A stretch of DNA of 64,000 bases from Verrucomicrobiota bacterium (GCA_028293545.1 JAQGOP010000053.1:124001-188000); one strand, 5' to 3'. Shown: positions 43,573 through 53,077, numbered from the stretch's first letter. Program-made: numbers and translations. The notes: generated by a model not told the origin, from the letters alone.

Positions 43573-45716
43573 AAGGCGTCGCGGATCAGAAATCCGAGCA
43601 GAGGATGGTGGAGGAAGGACTCTTCGACCGTGATGCGCAGGCATCCATCCTGCCAATCCCAGTCGTGGTACGCGCACGCGCCGGAGACGAAAACGGCGTG
43701 CACGGAGCCGGGGCGCCGGGCGCGCGCCAGCGAGATCGCGCCCGCCGCGAAGGGAATCAGGGCGGTGACGGGCGCCGTGAAGATGGAGCCGGAGCCTTGC
43801 GCCAAGACCGCCCACCGCCCTTGCCAGCGCAGGCCGCGCAGCGCGGGTTCGTGGCGGAGAGCGTCCGCGGGTTCGCGCAGCGCAAGGGCGGTGAGAACGG
43901 CTTCGCCGCCGATCGTCTCCAAGCGGCCCCAATTGCGGATGCAGGGTTCGGCCCGCAGCGTGCCGGGTTCGGAATCCAGCCACAACGGCGACCACTGGGT
44001 CGTGCGGCGAAACCAGCGAAACAGCCCGCGGCGGCGGGCGCGGCGCGGGGAGGTTGCCCCGTCGATTTCCTGACTGGACAGGTTCATTCCCGGCGCACCG
44101 AGGACCGCGGTGTTCAGCATGACCTCATCGTCTGCGGCCCAGAGGTAGCCACTCGAGCCCATGAGCGCGAGGCCGCGCTCGCCGGCCAGTGCAGCCCACA
44201 CGCTCCAGTGTCCATGGCCCGCCGCTTCGTGCATGCCGGCATCGCCGAGATCGTCCAGCGCGCATTCGTCCTGCACATCATCCCACAAGGGCTGGAGACT
44301 GTAGCCGAGAATCGTGATGTCCGGGTTCAGCTCGTGGGCGGCGGCGGCGATCAGCCGCTGGTAATTCCAAGCGAGTTGTTCGCCGCGATAATGGGGGTCG
44401 CGCGGCATGCAGGCGTCGGGCCCCGGCAACCCGTACGCAAAATCGACCTTGAGGAGCGTGGGCTGGTATTCGCGGATCACCCGGTGCGTGCGTTCCCGCA
44501 GGAAGAGCCGGGCGGCGGCGGAACTCGGGTCCAGGCAATAGAAGCGCTGGTCCGTTTCGCGCGGGTCGATGGCCCAATTGGACCGGATGGGGACACCGTC
44601 GCGGCTGAGCAGCAGGTCATCCTCGGTCAACCCTTCCGCCGCGTAGTCGGCCAGCCAGCCGGTGGGCATCCAGATGCCGACGCCGAGGCCGCGCGCATGC
44701 GCATGGGCAATGTCGGCTTGGCATTGCGGGAGTTTCCCGGGATGCGGGCGGCAGCTGCCCTTGCCCGATTCCCACGGATCGTCGACGCACAGAACATCCG
44801 GCTCGGCAGTGTCGGCGGCAAAATCGATCGCCGCCCGCAGGTCAAATTGCCCAAGCCGGAAATTTCCCCAGGTGCCCCAGAATGACTTTTGATGGACGAG
44901 AGACTTGGGCGCGCCGTCCGGAAGCAGTCGAAAATAATTTCGGACCGCGTTCCAGGCGACGCGGTCCCACGTGAGGCAGAGCGGAGCTTCCCAGCGGCGG
45001 GTTTCCCCGGCCGGCGCGCCCCAATATTCCTCGCGATACAGGCGCTCGAGGGTGGCACTGCGGGCTCGCACCCGGAAGGAGAGGGCGCCGTCCGGAACCG
45101 CGCCGGCCCCGGCGCACAGCCAGCCGTTTTCGCCACCGAGGCAGGCCGCATACGTGGGACGGGGGAACGCCGCAGCGTAGGGCGTTCCCATCGCCGGGCC
45201 GAAACTGCCCAAGGGCAGGACCGCATGGCCGAAGTCCCAGCTGCGGAAAAAACTCTGCATCGGATTCGTTTTGGCGCTCGGTGTCGAAAAGCCCTCGGCG
45301 CGCCAGTCCGGCCAGAACGGTTGTTCGAGCGAGGGCGCCGCCGCGCGTTCCTCCGTCGTCAGGAGACTGGAGCCGAAATACAGGGCGCTGATTGCCGGTG
45401 GCGTCGGGTTCGCCCAGGTGATGGCGATGGAGTCGAAACGGAAGAAATCTTCCGCCCAGGAAATCCGGAGGCAGCCCCGTCCGAATTCGCCGAGCCCAAG
45501 GTCGAGTTCCGCGTTGCGTGCGTGAACCTGTGAACGCCCGGGGTCGACCGTAGCCTTGACGGCCTGCGGCGACCCGCCCGCCGGCGTGAGCCAGAAGAGA
45601 GGCAGGAGGGACCCCGTCCACACCGGATAGGTCGCCCCGGGAACCGTCAACCGGCCGTGGTCGGATCCGGGATCCCAGGTGAAAATGAAAAGCCCATTCC
45701 CGGTCGTGAGGAGCAT
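43569..45716 (-). CDS. GH36-like (clan GH-D) glycosidase, probable alpha-galactosidase
   Basis: A 715-residue protein from the ATG at 45716, two bases after the stop of the GH2 gene. An N-terminal beta-sandwich is followed by a TIM barrel with VLCVDDPWESGKGSCRPHPGKLPQ, AHARGLGVGIWMP and the nucleophile aspartate in LLKVDFAYGLPG, the K-x-D pattern of GH36/GH27 alpha-galactosidases. Later barrel pieces include ILGYSLQPLWDD and GERGLALMGSSGYLWA. The exact family is not certain from motifs alone; GH31-like or a new GH-D subgroup are alternatives. It overlaps the acetyltransferase gene. Confidence 0.65.
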   Translation of the reverse strand: MLLTTGNGLFIFTWDPGSDHGRLTVPGATYPVWTGSLLPLFWLTPAGGSPQAVKATVDPGRSQVHARNAELDLGLGEFGRGCLRISWAEDFFRFDSIAITWANPTPPAISALYFGSSLLTTEERAAAPSLEQPFWPDWRAEGFSTPSAKTNPMQSFFRSWDFGHAVLPLGSFGPAMGTPYAAAFPRPTYAACLGGENGWLCAGAGAVPDGALSFRVRARSATLERLYREEYWGAPAGETRRWEAPLCLTWDRVAWNAVRNYFRLLPDGAPKSLVHQKSFWGTWGNFRLGQFDLRAAIDFAADTAEPDVLCVDDPWESGKGSCRPHPGKLPQCQADIAHAHARGLGVGIWMPTGWLADYAAEGLTEDDLLLSRDGVPIRSNWAIDPRETDQRFYCLDPSSAAARLFLRERTHRVIREYQPTLLKVDFAYGLPGPDACMPRDPHYRGEQLAWNYQRLIAAAAHELNPDITILGYSLQPLWDDVQDECALDDLGDAGMHEAAGHGHWSVWAALAGERGLALMGSSGYLWAADDEVMLNTAVLGAPGMNLSSQEIDGATSPRRARRRGLFRWFRRTTQWSPLWLDSEPGTLRAEPCIRNWGRLETIGGEAVLTALALREPADALRHEPALRGLRWQGRWAVLAQGSGSIFTAPVTALIPFAAGAISLARARRPGSVHAVFVSGACAYHDWDWQDGCLRITVEESFLHHPLLGFLIRDAL

Positions 45717-45718
45717 GC

Positions 45719-47458
45719 TTAGGAGATCGGTGGCTTCGTCGGGGTGTGGGCGGTCTTCGCGCGGTGCGCGAGGAAGATGCGGCGCACCGCCGCGTAGGCG
45801 AGCTTGGGCCGGCGATAGTCGTCCAGCAATCCCTTGTCGTTGAGGCAGCGCGGGCGCACGAGAGCCCATGCCTCGTCGACGCGCACGTCGCAGAATTGCC
45901 AGATGATTGCCCCGGAGAGACGCGGATGCGCGAGAAAGGTCTCGAGGCACTCGGCGAGGATCTGTGCCTGCCGTTCCTCGGACCATTTCGGGTTGCGGCG
46001 CGGATCGTGAAAACCCGGGATGCCGCCGCCGCCAAATTCGGTGATGAGGAGCGGCTTGTTCCCGCCTCCATGGGCGTCGGTATAAGCGATGGTTTCCTCG
46101 AGTGCCGGGGCGGGGGCGCGGTCCTGGTACCAGTTGAAGTACACGTTCCAAGAACTCAAATCGGCGAGATCGAGACAGAGATCGGCGCCATAGCGATTGG
46201 TCGCAAAGCTCACCGGGCGGCTGGAGTCGAGCACCCGGACCTGCCGGATCTGCTGCTCGTAGACCAGGCGCCCGGCGGTGGAATCGCTGGCGCATTCATT
46301 GAGCAATCCCCAGAGGATGATGGAGGGATGGTTGGCGTGCGAGTGGACCATCTCCTCGATGCAGTCGCGACACTGAGTCCGAAAGAGCGGTGCCTGCATC
46401 TGTTCGAGCGTCTGGCCGCGCGCGTGGTTTTCCTCCCACACCAGCAGGCCCATTTGATCGCAGAGGTCGAGGAACCGCTGGTCGTTGGGATAATGGCTTG
46501 TTCGCACCGTGTTGGCTCCCAGGTGCCGGATCGCGAGGACGTCCTGGTAATGAATTTCGAGCGGCAGCGCGCTGCCGAAGGCCGGATGATCCTCATGCCG
46601 GTTGACCCCGAGCAGAAAAATGGGCTCGTCGTTGAGCAGGAGCTGCGCGCCCTCGCAGCGCACCTCGCGGAAGCCGATGCGATCGCGGAGGTCGTCGACG
46701 ATTTCGCCGGCGATCGCGAGCGTGGCCACGACGTCATACAGGACCGGATGCTCCGGGTTCCAGCACGCGACCCCCGGGCAGGGCATCCGTACCGCCAGCG
46801 CGGTTTCCCCGGATGCAAGCGTGGTCGGGGGAAAAACATGCTCGACGCCGGCGACGCTCAGCGTGAGCCCGGCCAAGCCCGGGCCGCCGAGGTTGGCCAG
46901 CACCACTTCCGTATCGGCGTGCCAAATACCTCCACTGCGCCGGGGAATTACGCGTATCCGGCGGACATAGCAGGCCGCCCGCAGCAGCTGAGCTTCGACA
47001 GGACGATTGATTCCGCCGTAATTGTAGTAGTCATTCGGTATGTGGAGGGTCGAGAGGGCCGGATCGTGCTCGTTGCTGATATGAACCAGCAGCTCGTGCT
47101 CCCCTTTGGCGAGGTGGGCGCAATCGACAGCGAAGGGCGTGAACGCGTTGTGGTGCCGCCCCACTTCCTGCCCGTCGAGCACGACGCGCGCCGTATGGCT
47201 CACCCCATGGAACACGAGGCGGGCGGCGCCCGGCCGAGAGGTTGAAAATGTCCGGCGGGCCACGGCTTCGCCGCGGTAATTTTCAAGGCCCCATTGCACT
47301 TCCCATACCCCGGGCACGAGGAAATCAAAGCGGCGGCCGGTGTGCCACGCCGCCGGTTCCAGCTTCGTGCCGGTCGGGGGAAGGTAGAGATCCCACGCGC
47401 CATCAAGAGGAAGGATCTCGCGGACGTGGTGCTCGGGAAATAAACGCGAAGGGGGCAT
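45719..47458 (-). CDS. GH2-family beta-galactosidase/beta-glucuronidase-like enzyme
   Basis: A 579-residue enzyme. The ATG at 47458 (MPPSRLFPEHHVREILPLDGAWDLYLP) is preferred to an earlier frame start because operator site 5 lies at 47528-47543, which must be upstream of translation. It has the GH2 sugar-binding domain (WEVQWGLENYRGEAVARRTF, HNAFTPFAVD), an Ig-like domain (YNYGGINRPVEAQLL) and a TIM barrel with LLGVNRHEDHPAFG, TVRTSHYPNDQRFLDLCDQMG, acid/base glutamate in WGLLNECAS, and nucleophile glutamate in LITEFGGGG. The compact size is like beta-glucuronidase rather than LacZ. It heads an operon with the GH36-like enzyme and the acetyltransferase. Confidence 0.85.
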   Translation of the reverse strand: MPPSRLFPEHHVREILPLDGAWDLYLPPTGTKLEPAAWHTGRRFDFLVPGVWEVQWGLENYRGEAVARRTFSTSRPGAARLVFHGVSHTARVVLDGQEVGRHHNAFTPFAVDCAHLAKGEHELLVHISNEHDPALSTLHIPNDYYNYGGINRPVEAQLLRAACYVRRIRVIPRRSGGIWHADTEVVLANLGGPGLAGLTLSVAGVEHVFPPTTLASGETALAVRMPCPGVACWNPEHPVLYDVVATLAIAGEIVDDLRDRIGFREVRCEGAQLLLNDEPIFLLGVNRHEDHPAFGSALPLEIHYQDVLAIRHLGANTVRTSHYPNDQRFLDLCDQMGLLVWEENHARGQTLEQMQAPLFRTQCRDCIEEMVHSHANHPSIILWGLLNECASDSTAGRLVYEQQIRQVRVLDSSRPVSFATNRYGADLCLDLADLSSWNVYFNWYQDRAPAPALEETIAYTDAHGGGNKPLLITEFGGGGIPGFHDPRRNPKWSEERQAQILAECLETFLAHPRLSGAIIWQFCDVRVDEAWALVRPRCLNDKGLLDDYRRPKLAYAAVRRIFLAHRAKTAHTPTKPPIS

Positions 47459-47527
47459 GAAAGGAGTGGGAGATGCGAAGCGGCCCGCCAAGGAAAGCGA
47501 CCGCTGCGTGCCAGTCGCTGCCGGTTT

Positions 47528-47543
47528 GCTCAATCGCATGAGT
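47528..47543. promoter_or_regulatory. LacI-type operator, site 5 (between GH2 gene and lacI-family gene)
   Basis: GCTCAATCGCATGAGT lies 70 bases upstream of the GH2 start (minus) and 124 bases upstream of the LacI-family regulator start (plus), a position that fits joint control and autoregulation. Confidence 0.85.
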
Positions 47544-47666
47544 CGTCGGCCGAGTCGCGCGCCCGCCCGGAAGCCGGGTCAGAAAACACATGTTTTGGGG
47601 CACCGGACCTATTCTGTTTCCTCGCGATCCCCGCTATGATGCGTGCAACCCCCTCTCAAGACGTCC

Positions 47667-48746
47667 ATGGCAACCACCCCCTTAGTTACTCAGCGCGATG
47701 TCGCTTTGGCCTGCGGCGTGCACCCGAGCACGATCTGCCTGGCCCTCGGAAATTCCGCAATGATCCCGGCCACGACCCGCCACCGGATCCTCGGGATCGC
47801 GCAAAAACTCGGCTACCAGCCCAACGCGGCCGCGCGAACGCTCGCGCAGATGCGGGTCGAAAAAAGAAAGGCGCCGGCCGACGTTCCGATCGCCTGGATC
47901 AACCAGGAGTCGACGCGGGATTTTTGGCGGACCCAACCTGAGGCGCGTGTGTATTATGAAGGGGCGCGCCGACAAGCGTCGGAACTCGGTTACCACCTTG
48001 ACGAGTTCTGGATTCACGAGCGCGGCATGAGCCTGCGCCGGATCGCGCAGATTATCGAGGCGCGCGGCATCGAGGCGGTGGTATTTCCGGTGTTCCGGGC
48101 CTTCGACGCGTCGTTGCTCCAGCCGGTCTGGGGCCAGTTTTCGACGATCGCGTTCAACCACTATCGCGCCGGCGACTGGTTTGACGTAGTCTGTTCGGAC
48201 CACTCGTACAATACCGCGCTTGTTCTCCGTGAACTGCGCAAACGGGCGTTCCGAAAAATCGGACTGGTGCTGTCGGCTGACTTTGAGGCGTCGACCAACG
48301 GGTTGATCCACAGCCACTATCTGCGGCATCACGTGGAATTGGATGGAGCCGAACCCTTGCCGCCGTGCGTAGTCGGCGGCAGCGGCGCGGCGCGAATCCA
48401 GGAATGGGAACAGTGGTTCACCGTCTGCCAGCCCGATGCGGTGCTGACGGACGATCGCGACTTCGCGGCGTGGGCGGATTCGAGCGGGCGGCAGGTGAAG
48501 ATTGTCCAATTGCGGGATGCGGCCGGCGGCGGAATCGACACCCGGTCGCGGTTCGTGGCGGCCACCGCCATTCACTGGCTGATCGGGAAGGCGCGGCGCG
48601 TCCAGCGGGGTTTCGGAGTCGATACCCAGCGGCTGCTTATCAAGGGGGCGTGGGAAAATACCGCGACGGCCGGGGCCGAACCGCCCGGCGCCCCGCATGT
48701 GTTCGCTGAGTGCGCGAGTTTCCCGCCGATCTTGGCGGCGGTGTGA
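47667..48746 (+). CDS. LacI-family transcriptional regulator
   Basis: A 359-residue regulator from the ATG at 47667 (MATTPLVTQRDVALACG); an upstream frame start adds only eight residues. The N-terminal helix-turn-helix is TQRDVALACGVHPSTICLALGN, and the hinge region is IPATTRHRILGIAQKLGYQPNAAARTLAQ. The remainder is a periplasmic-binding-protein-like sensor (PIAWINQESTRDFW, IEAVVFPVF, VVCSDHSYNTALVLRELRKRAFRKIGLVL). LacI proteins bind palindromes with a central CG; six such palindromes lie across 20.4-49.9 kb, one in this gene's own promoter region. It is the natural candidate for the regulator of the whole locus; the inducer is not known. Confidence 0.9.
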   Translation: MATTPLVTQRDVALACGVHPSTICLALGNSAMIPATTRHRILGIAQKLGYQPNAAARTLAQMRVEKRKAPADVPIAWINQESTRDFWRTQPEARVYYEGARRQASELGYHLDEFWIHERGMSLRRIAQIIEARGIEAVVFPVFRAFDASLLQPVWGQFSTIAFNHYRAGDWFDVVCSDHSYNTALVLRELRKRAFRKIGLVLSADFEASTNGLIHSHYLRHHVELDGAEPLPPCVVGGSGAARIQEWEQWFTVCQPDAVLTDDRDFAAWADSSGRQVKIVQLRDAAGGGIDTRSRFVAATAIHWLIGKARRVQRGFGVDTQRLLIKGAWENTATAGAEPPGAPHVFAECASFPPILAAV

Positions 48747-48767
48747 GTCCGGCGGCGTTGTGTGCGC

Positions 48768-49838
48768 TCAGATCGCCCGCGCGGCCCGGTCGGGCAGAGC
48801 AGGGAAGGGAGCGGTCGTGAGCGTTTGGTACCAATACGCGACCGACGCCAGGTCATCCTGCAAAGGAAGATATCTCCAGTCGTTGCCTCCCCGCCAGCCG
48901 AGTGCCTGGACCGTAATGCGGAGGTCTCGTTTGAAATGAACGGGGTCCGGCAGATGAAACCGATACATCGTCATGCGTGTGCCCGCCTGCTCTGACTGTC
49001 CGCGCACCTGATGGAAGCCGAAAAAGGGAGCGGTGAAATTCGTGGCGCCGAAATTCCAGGCGCCCCCGAAATAATCCTCGGTGCCCGTGCCGCAGATCGT
49101 CGGAAATTCTCGGTCGCCGTCGAGGTACATCTTCACTTCGCCTTCGCCCCACCATCCGGCGCGCCGCTGCTCCCACGCGAGGAACGTTCCCGCGTAATGT
49201 CCCGCGCCTTCGATGCCATCCACGATGGTGTAAGCCTCTTTCTCCGGGACGACGTTCACGCGGCGGAATTGCGCGTGGAAATTCAGCGCCCCGTCCGGCA
49301 CCGGCTCGAGGGTATAGTTGATTGTATAAAAGAAGTGGGTGCAGTCCCGCTCCGAGTCGTTCTCGATCGTCATCCTGCAATGCCGGCGAAACGGCATGGG
49401 GAAAAAACAGTTCAGGCCCCCTTTGGGGTTTACGTTGATCGGCAGCGCGGCGACGACTTGCGATTCGCCCCACGCGTTGCACATAAAGTCGCCCAGCGGG
49501 GCTTCGACCGACGGCAGCGCCTGGCCGTCCCAATAAATGCGCAGGATCATGTGGCGGTGGAGGCCGACTTCCAACGTGCTCCAGAAATGCCGGACGACTC
49601 CCGGGCCCTCGTGATCCATGAGCGTCACGGTCGTTCCCTTCGGGATCGCGAGGCACGGAGATACCTTCCAGCCTTGGCCCAGGTCCCGTGCGCACTGCGC
49701 CATGCCGGGATTGAGTGAAGTCTCGAGGGTCGCCCTCCCTCCGCCGCCCTTGGCTCCCGCGAAGTTCTCCGCCGAAAGTGAACGCGATTCGGCGGCACGC
49801 TGGAGATAAAAAGAGGAGAGATCGAAGGCGGCGCTCAT
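48768..49838 (-). CDS. DUF2961 / GH172-family glycosidase
   Basis: A 356-residue protein that is single-domain DUF2961: ATLETSLNPGMAQCARDLGQG-like opening, TLMDHEGPGVVRHFWSTL, LRIYWDGQALPSVEAPLGDFMC, and the diagnostic CGTGTEDYFGGAWNFG. Characterised GH172 members act on alpha-fructofuranosides and alpha-D-arabinofuranosides, so a furanoside sugar is a likely target; the specificity here is not known. No signal peptide. It converges with the LacI-family gene, and operator site 6 stands 54 bases upstream, which places it in the same regulon. Confidence 0.85.
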   Translation of the reverse strand: MSAAFDLSSFYLQRAAESRSLSAENFAGAKGGGGRATLETSLNPGMAQCARDLGQGWKVSPCLAIPKGTTVTLMDHEGPGVVRHFWSTLEVGLHRHMILRIYWDGQALPSVEAPLGDFMCNAWGESQVVAALPINVNPKGGLNCFFPMPFRRHCRMTIENDSERDCTHFFYTINYTLEPVPDGALNFHAQFRRVNVVPEKEAYTIVDGIEGAGHYAGTFLAWEQRRAGWWGEGEVKMYLDGDREFPTICGTGTEDYFGGAWNFGATNFTAPFFGFHQVRGQSEQAGTRMTMYRFHLPDPVHFKRDLRITVQALGWRGGNDWRYLPLQDDLASVAYWYQTLTTAPFPALPDRAARAI

Positions 49839-49891
49839 TAGGCGAAGCTGGAGGATGGACGTGCCATTGCAATCCGCGGCTACCTGGAACG

Positions 49892-49907
49892 ACTCAACCG
49901 CATGAGA
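49892..49907. promoter_or_regulatory. LacI-type operator, site 6
   Basis: ACTCAACCGCATGAGA, 54 bases upstream of the GH172 start (minus strand). It is the last site and marks the right edge of the regulon, just before the unrelated two-component genes. Confidence 0.8.
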
Positions 49908-49997
49908 GCATCGTCATGATCGAGATAAGGCGCGGTCCGACTCCCCAGATCCGCCGCCACCCACTGCGGTGTTCCGTCATCCGAACAAGGAAAAACA

Positions 49998-50639
49998 CTA
50001 GGCGGATAGACCCAGTTCTTCGGACATTTTTGCCAATTCAATGACGGACTCCGCTTCCATCTTCCGCATCACGTGGGCCCGTTGAATTTTCACCGTGACT
50101 TCGCTCGTCCCAAGTTGAGCCGCCGACTGCTTGTTCAACAGGCCGCTCACAACCAGACTCATTACCTCGCGTTCGCGGGGCGTGAGCAGTTCGTAGCGCG
50201 TGCGCAACTGCGCGCGCTTGGCGCGCTGCACGTACGCTTCCTCGGCGCGTTTGATGGCCTGCTGGATCGCATCCAGCAGATCCTGGTCACGAAACGGCTT
50301 GGTCAGAAATTCAACCGCGCCCGCTTTCATGGCGCGCACCGACATGGGCACGTCGGCGTGGCTCGTGATGAAAATGATCGGAATCGGATCGTTGGACTTC
50401 GCCAGTTCTGCTTGCAGGTCCAAGCCGCTCGCGCCGGGCAGGCGTACGTCGAGCACGAGACACGCGGGCTCGTCCCCACGGCGATGCCGCAGAAACTCCG
50501 CTGCGTTGGGAAAGGTCTGGACGGTGAGATCGACCGAGCGAACCAGGCTGCTGAGTGCGTTCCGCATGGACGGATCATCTTCGACGATGAAGACCTTGGC
50601 TTGCGCCACAGTCTTCGGTGCCTCTGCGACGGTTTTCAA
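49998..50639 (-). CDS. FixJ/NodW-like two-component response regulator
   Basis: A 213-residue regulator. The receiver domain (residues about 14-128) has the acidic pair VEDDPSM, phosphoacceptor aspartate in LVLDVRLPGASG and lysine in LTKPF. The LuxR-type helix-turn-helix (about 150-205) shows LTPREREVMSLVVSGLLNKQSAAQLG and VTVKIQRAHVMRKM. It starts with TTG, overlapping the stop of the sensor kinase (TTGA), so the two are co-translated. Target genes are not visible. Confidence 0.9.
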   Translation of the reverse strand: MKTVAEAPKTVAQAKVFIVEDDPSMRNALSSLVRSVDLTVQTFPNAAEFLRHRRGDEPACLVLDVRLPGASGLDLQAELAKSNDPIPIIFITSHADVPMSVRAMKAGAVEFLTKPFRDQDLLDAIQQAIKRAEEAYVQRAKRAQLRTRYELLTPREREVMSLVVSGLLNKQSAAQLGTSEVTVKIQRAHVMRKMEAESVIELAKMSEELGLSA

Positions 50640-53077
50640 GCCGCGCCTCCGTGATCGACCGGCAAGGTGAAGCTAAAAACCATTCCGCGATCGGTATTCG
50701 GCTCGGCCCGCAAGTGGCCGCCGTGGGATTCGACGATCGACCGACTGATGGCAAGCCCCATGCCGAGGCCATCGGGTTTCGTCGTGTAGAAGGGCTCAAA
50801 CATCCGGTCGAGCCGGGCCGGATCCACGCCAATTCCATTGTCGATGATAGCGACCACTACGGCCGCGGGCGAGGAAGCCTTCGTGCGTACGCTCACTTCA
50901 CGCGGGGCGTCGGTGATGGATTTCATCGCGTCGATCGCATTCCCGATGAGATTGAGCAACACCTGCTGCACTTGAACGCGGTCACCCAGGACTGGCGGAA
51001 GGCCACTAGCCAGTTCGAGCCGCAAGCTCGTGCCGTCGTCTGGCACGGGCACCATCCCCGCAGTTTCGCGAATCACCTTGTTGAGGTCGATCAGATGTCG
51101 CTCCGGCGGTTCCTTTTTCAGGAAGGAGCGAATTCGCGCGATGACTTCGTTGCCCCGGATTCCATCGTGGATCATCCGCTCGATACCGGTACGAACCTCG
51201 GCCAAATCCGGCGCCGCTCGATTCAACCACCTGAGACACGCTTGACCGTTGGTTACGACCGCCGCCAATGGACGATTGATCTCGTGGGCAATCGACGCGG
51301 TGAGTTCACCCATGGCAACGACCCGCGAAACGTGAGCGAGTTCGACTTGGCTGGAGCGCAACGCTTCTTCCGCCTTGCGACGATCATCGATGTCGACTGC
51401 CAGCTTATACCAGCGAATGATTCGGCCTTGCGAATCGCGGAGCGGCAAACCCCGAATATGGAACCAGCGATACTCGCCGTCCGCTCGGCGGAGGCGATGC
51501 TCAACACTAAAAGGTTCGCCCGTCTCAACCGACCGCCGCCAAACGCTGTTGGTGCGTTCGCGGTCATCCTCGTGAATAAGCTGATGACTCCCATTCGCCT
51601 GATGATTGATTACCTCGCCGTGGGTTAACCCGAAATAATCGAGCGTTCTCTGATTCGCGATTTCCAGCTCTCCCGCCGCGCTCCAAACGGCCACCAATCC
51701 CGGAATGGTGTCAACGGTCAGGCGTAGGTTCTGTTCATTCGAGCGGAGAGCATCCTCGGACCGTTTCCGGTCGTCGATGTCGGTACCGGTCGCGTACCAG
51801 CGGATGACCTTTTCTCGTTCGTCCAGTAATGGATTGTATTGGACGAGGATCCAACGGTACCGACCATCCCGGTGGCGCAATCGTCGTTCGTACGCGAAGG
51901 GGAGCCCTTGCGCGATCGCCGTATCGCGTACGGCCTGCAACCTTACGGTGTCCTCCGGATGAAAGACATCGCCAAAGCTTTCCGACCCCACTTCTTCTTT
52001 CGTCAGGCCGGTGTATTCCAGCACCGCCTGATTCGCGTACAGAAATTTTCCATCGGCACCAATCGCGATGATGAGCTGGGGTATCGCATCGATAATGGTT
52101 CGAAGTTCGGCCTCGGATTTGGTTATTTCGTCGAATGCCTTCGCGAGGGCCGCTTCGTTGCGCATGCGCTCAATCGCGACGGCAATCAGGTGCGAGAACT
52201 GACCAATTATTCTTTGATCCTCTTCGGCGGGATGTCCGGCTTCTTTCCGATAAATCCCGAAAGTTCCCGCCACGCTGCCGGCCGGCGACAATACCGGAAT
52301 TGACCAGCACGAGCGCACCGCGTGCGCCAATGCCATGGAACGCCACCCATGCTTGTCCCAGTGCATTTCCGCCTCCACGTCCGGCACGATCACCTGAATC
52401 TTGCGATGCGCCGCCATCATGCAGGGCGAGACCTCGCGATCGACCGGTTGGCCTTGGAAAGCGTCCGTGTAGGACGACGGAAGACTCGGCGCCATAATCT
52501 GCTCGATAGTCGAGCTGGCGGCGTCGAGGACCATCACACCGCAAAAGCATTCGGGCATGATGGCTTCAACGTGATGGCAGAATGCCTTGAGCACGTCCGC
52601 CAACGGCCGACCCTTCGCGACGAATTCCAGCACCTGTTTCTCTCCCGCGAGCAGAAGCTCGGCCCGCTTGCGGTCTTCGATATCCGCATTGGCGCCGAAC
52701 CATTTCACCACCTTGCCCTGCAAGTCGAACGATGGCGTCGCTCGAAAGATGAACCAGCGATACACACCATCAAACCGCCGCAGTCGGGCTTCGAGTTCAG
52801 CGGGCGCCGCATGGGCAATAATCGAGCGCCACCGATCGACGACCCAATCGAGTTCGTTCGGATGCAAAGCCGTTTTCCAGCCCCATCCACGTGCCTGTTC
52901 TACCGACAGCCCCGTATAATCGAGCCAACGTTGATTGAGGAATTCGACGGAACCCTCTGCGTCTGTCGACCAAGCCAGCGTGGGAATCGTGTCGAAGATC
53001 ACCTGCAATTGTTCCCCGCCAGACTTGGTCTCGAACGGCGAGCGATCCGGTGCCGTCAGCGTGTCGAATTCGTCCAT
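50636..53077 (-). CDS. cytoplasmic multi-PAS/GAF sensor histidine kinase (FixL-like)
   Basis: An 813-residue kinase with no membrane segment. Domains in order: PAS (about 25-140, with FLNQRWLDYTGLS), GAF-like (about 150-310, with CFCGVMVLDAASSTIE), PAS (about 320-440, with FLYANQAVLEYTGL), PAS (about 445-570, with IANQRTLDYFGL), then HisKA with the phosphoacceptor histidine in SIAHEINRPLAA and HATPase with NLIGNAIDA, DNGIGVD and GLGMGLAIS. The DHp/ATPase part is of the type found in FixL-like soil-bacterial kinases. The repeated RxDGxYRW..IxxxP pieces are the PAC ends of each PAS domain. The signal is unknown. Confidence 0.9.
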   Translation of the reverse strand: MDEFDTLTAPDRSPFETKSGGEQLQVIFDTIPTLAWSTDAEGSVEFLNQRWLDYTGLSVEQARGWGWKTALHPNELDWVVDRWRSIIAHAAPAELEARLRRFDGVYRWFIFRATPSFDLQGKVVKWFGANADIEDRKRAELLLAGEKQVLEFVAKGRPLADVLKAFCHHVEAIMPECFCGVMVLDAASSTIEQIMAPSLPSSYTDAFQGQPVDREVSPCMMAAHRKIQVIVPDVEAEMHWDKHGWRSMALAHAVRSCWSIPVLSPAGSVAGTFGIYRKEAGHPAEEDQRIIGQFSHLIAVAIERMRNEAALAKAFDEITKSEAELRTIIDAIPQLIIAIGADGKFLYANQAVLEYTGLTKEEVGSESFGDVFHPEDTVRLQAVRDTAIAQGLPFAYERRLRHRDGRYRWILVQYNPLLDEREKVIRWYATGTDIDDRKRSEDALRSNEQNLRLTVDTIPGLVAVWSAAGELEIANQRTLDYFGLTHGEVINHQANGSHQLIHEDDRERTNSVWRRSVETGEPFSVEHRLRRADGEYRWFHIRGLPLRDSQGRIIRWYKLAVDIDDRRKAEEALRSSQVELAHVSRVVAMGELTASIAHEINRPLAAVVTNGQACLRWLNRAAPDLAEVRTGIERMIHDGIRGNEVIARIRSFLKKEPPERHLIDLNKVIRETAGMVPVPDDGTSLRLELASGLPPVLGDRVQVQQVLLNLIGNAIDAMKSITDAPREVSVRTKASSPAAVVVAIIDNGIGVDPARLDRMFEPFYTTKPDGLGMGLAISRSIVESHGGHLRAEPNTDRGMVFSFTLPVDHGGAA

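Noticed and set aside
52168-52183. GCTCAATCGCGACGGC as a seventh operator
   Set aside because: Only the left half fits; the right arm TGAGT is missing, and it lies inside the sensor kinase gene.
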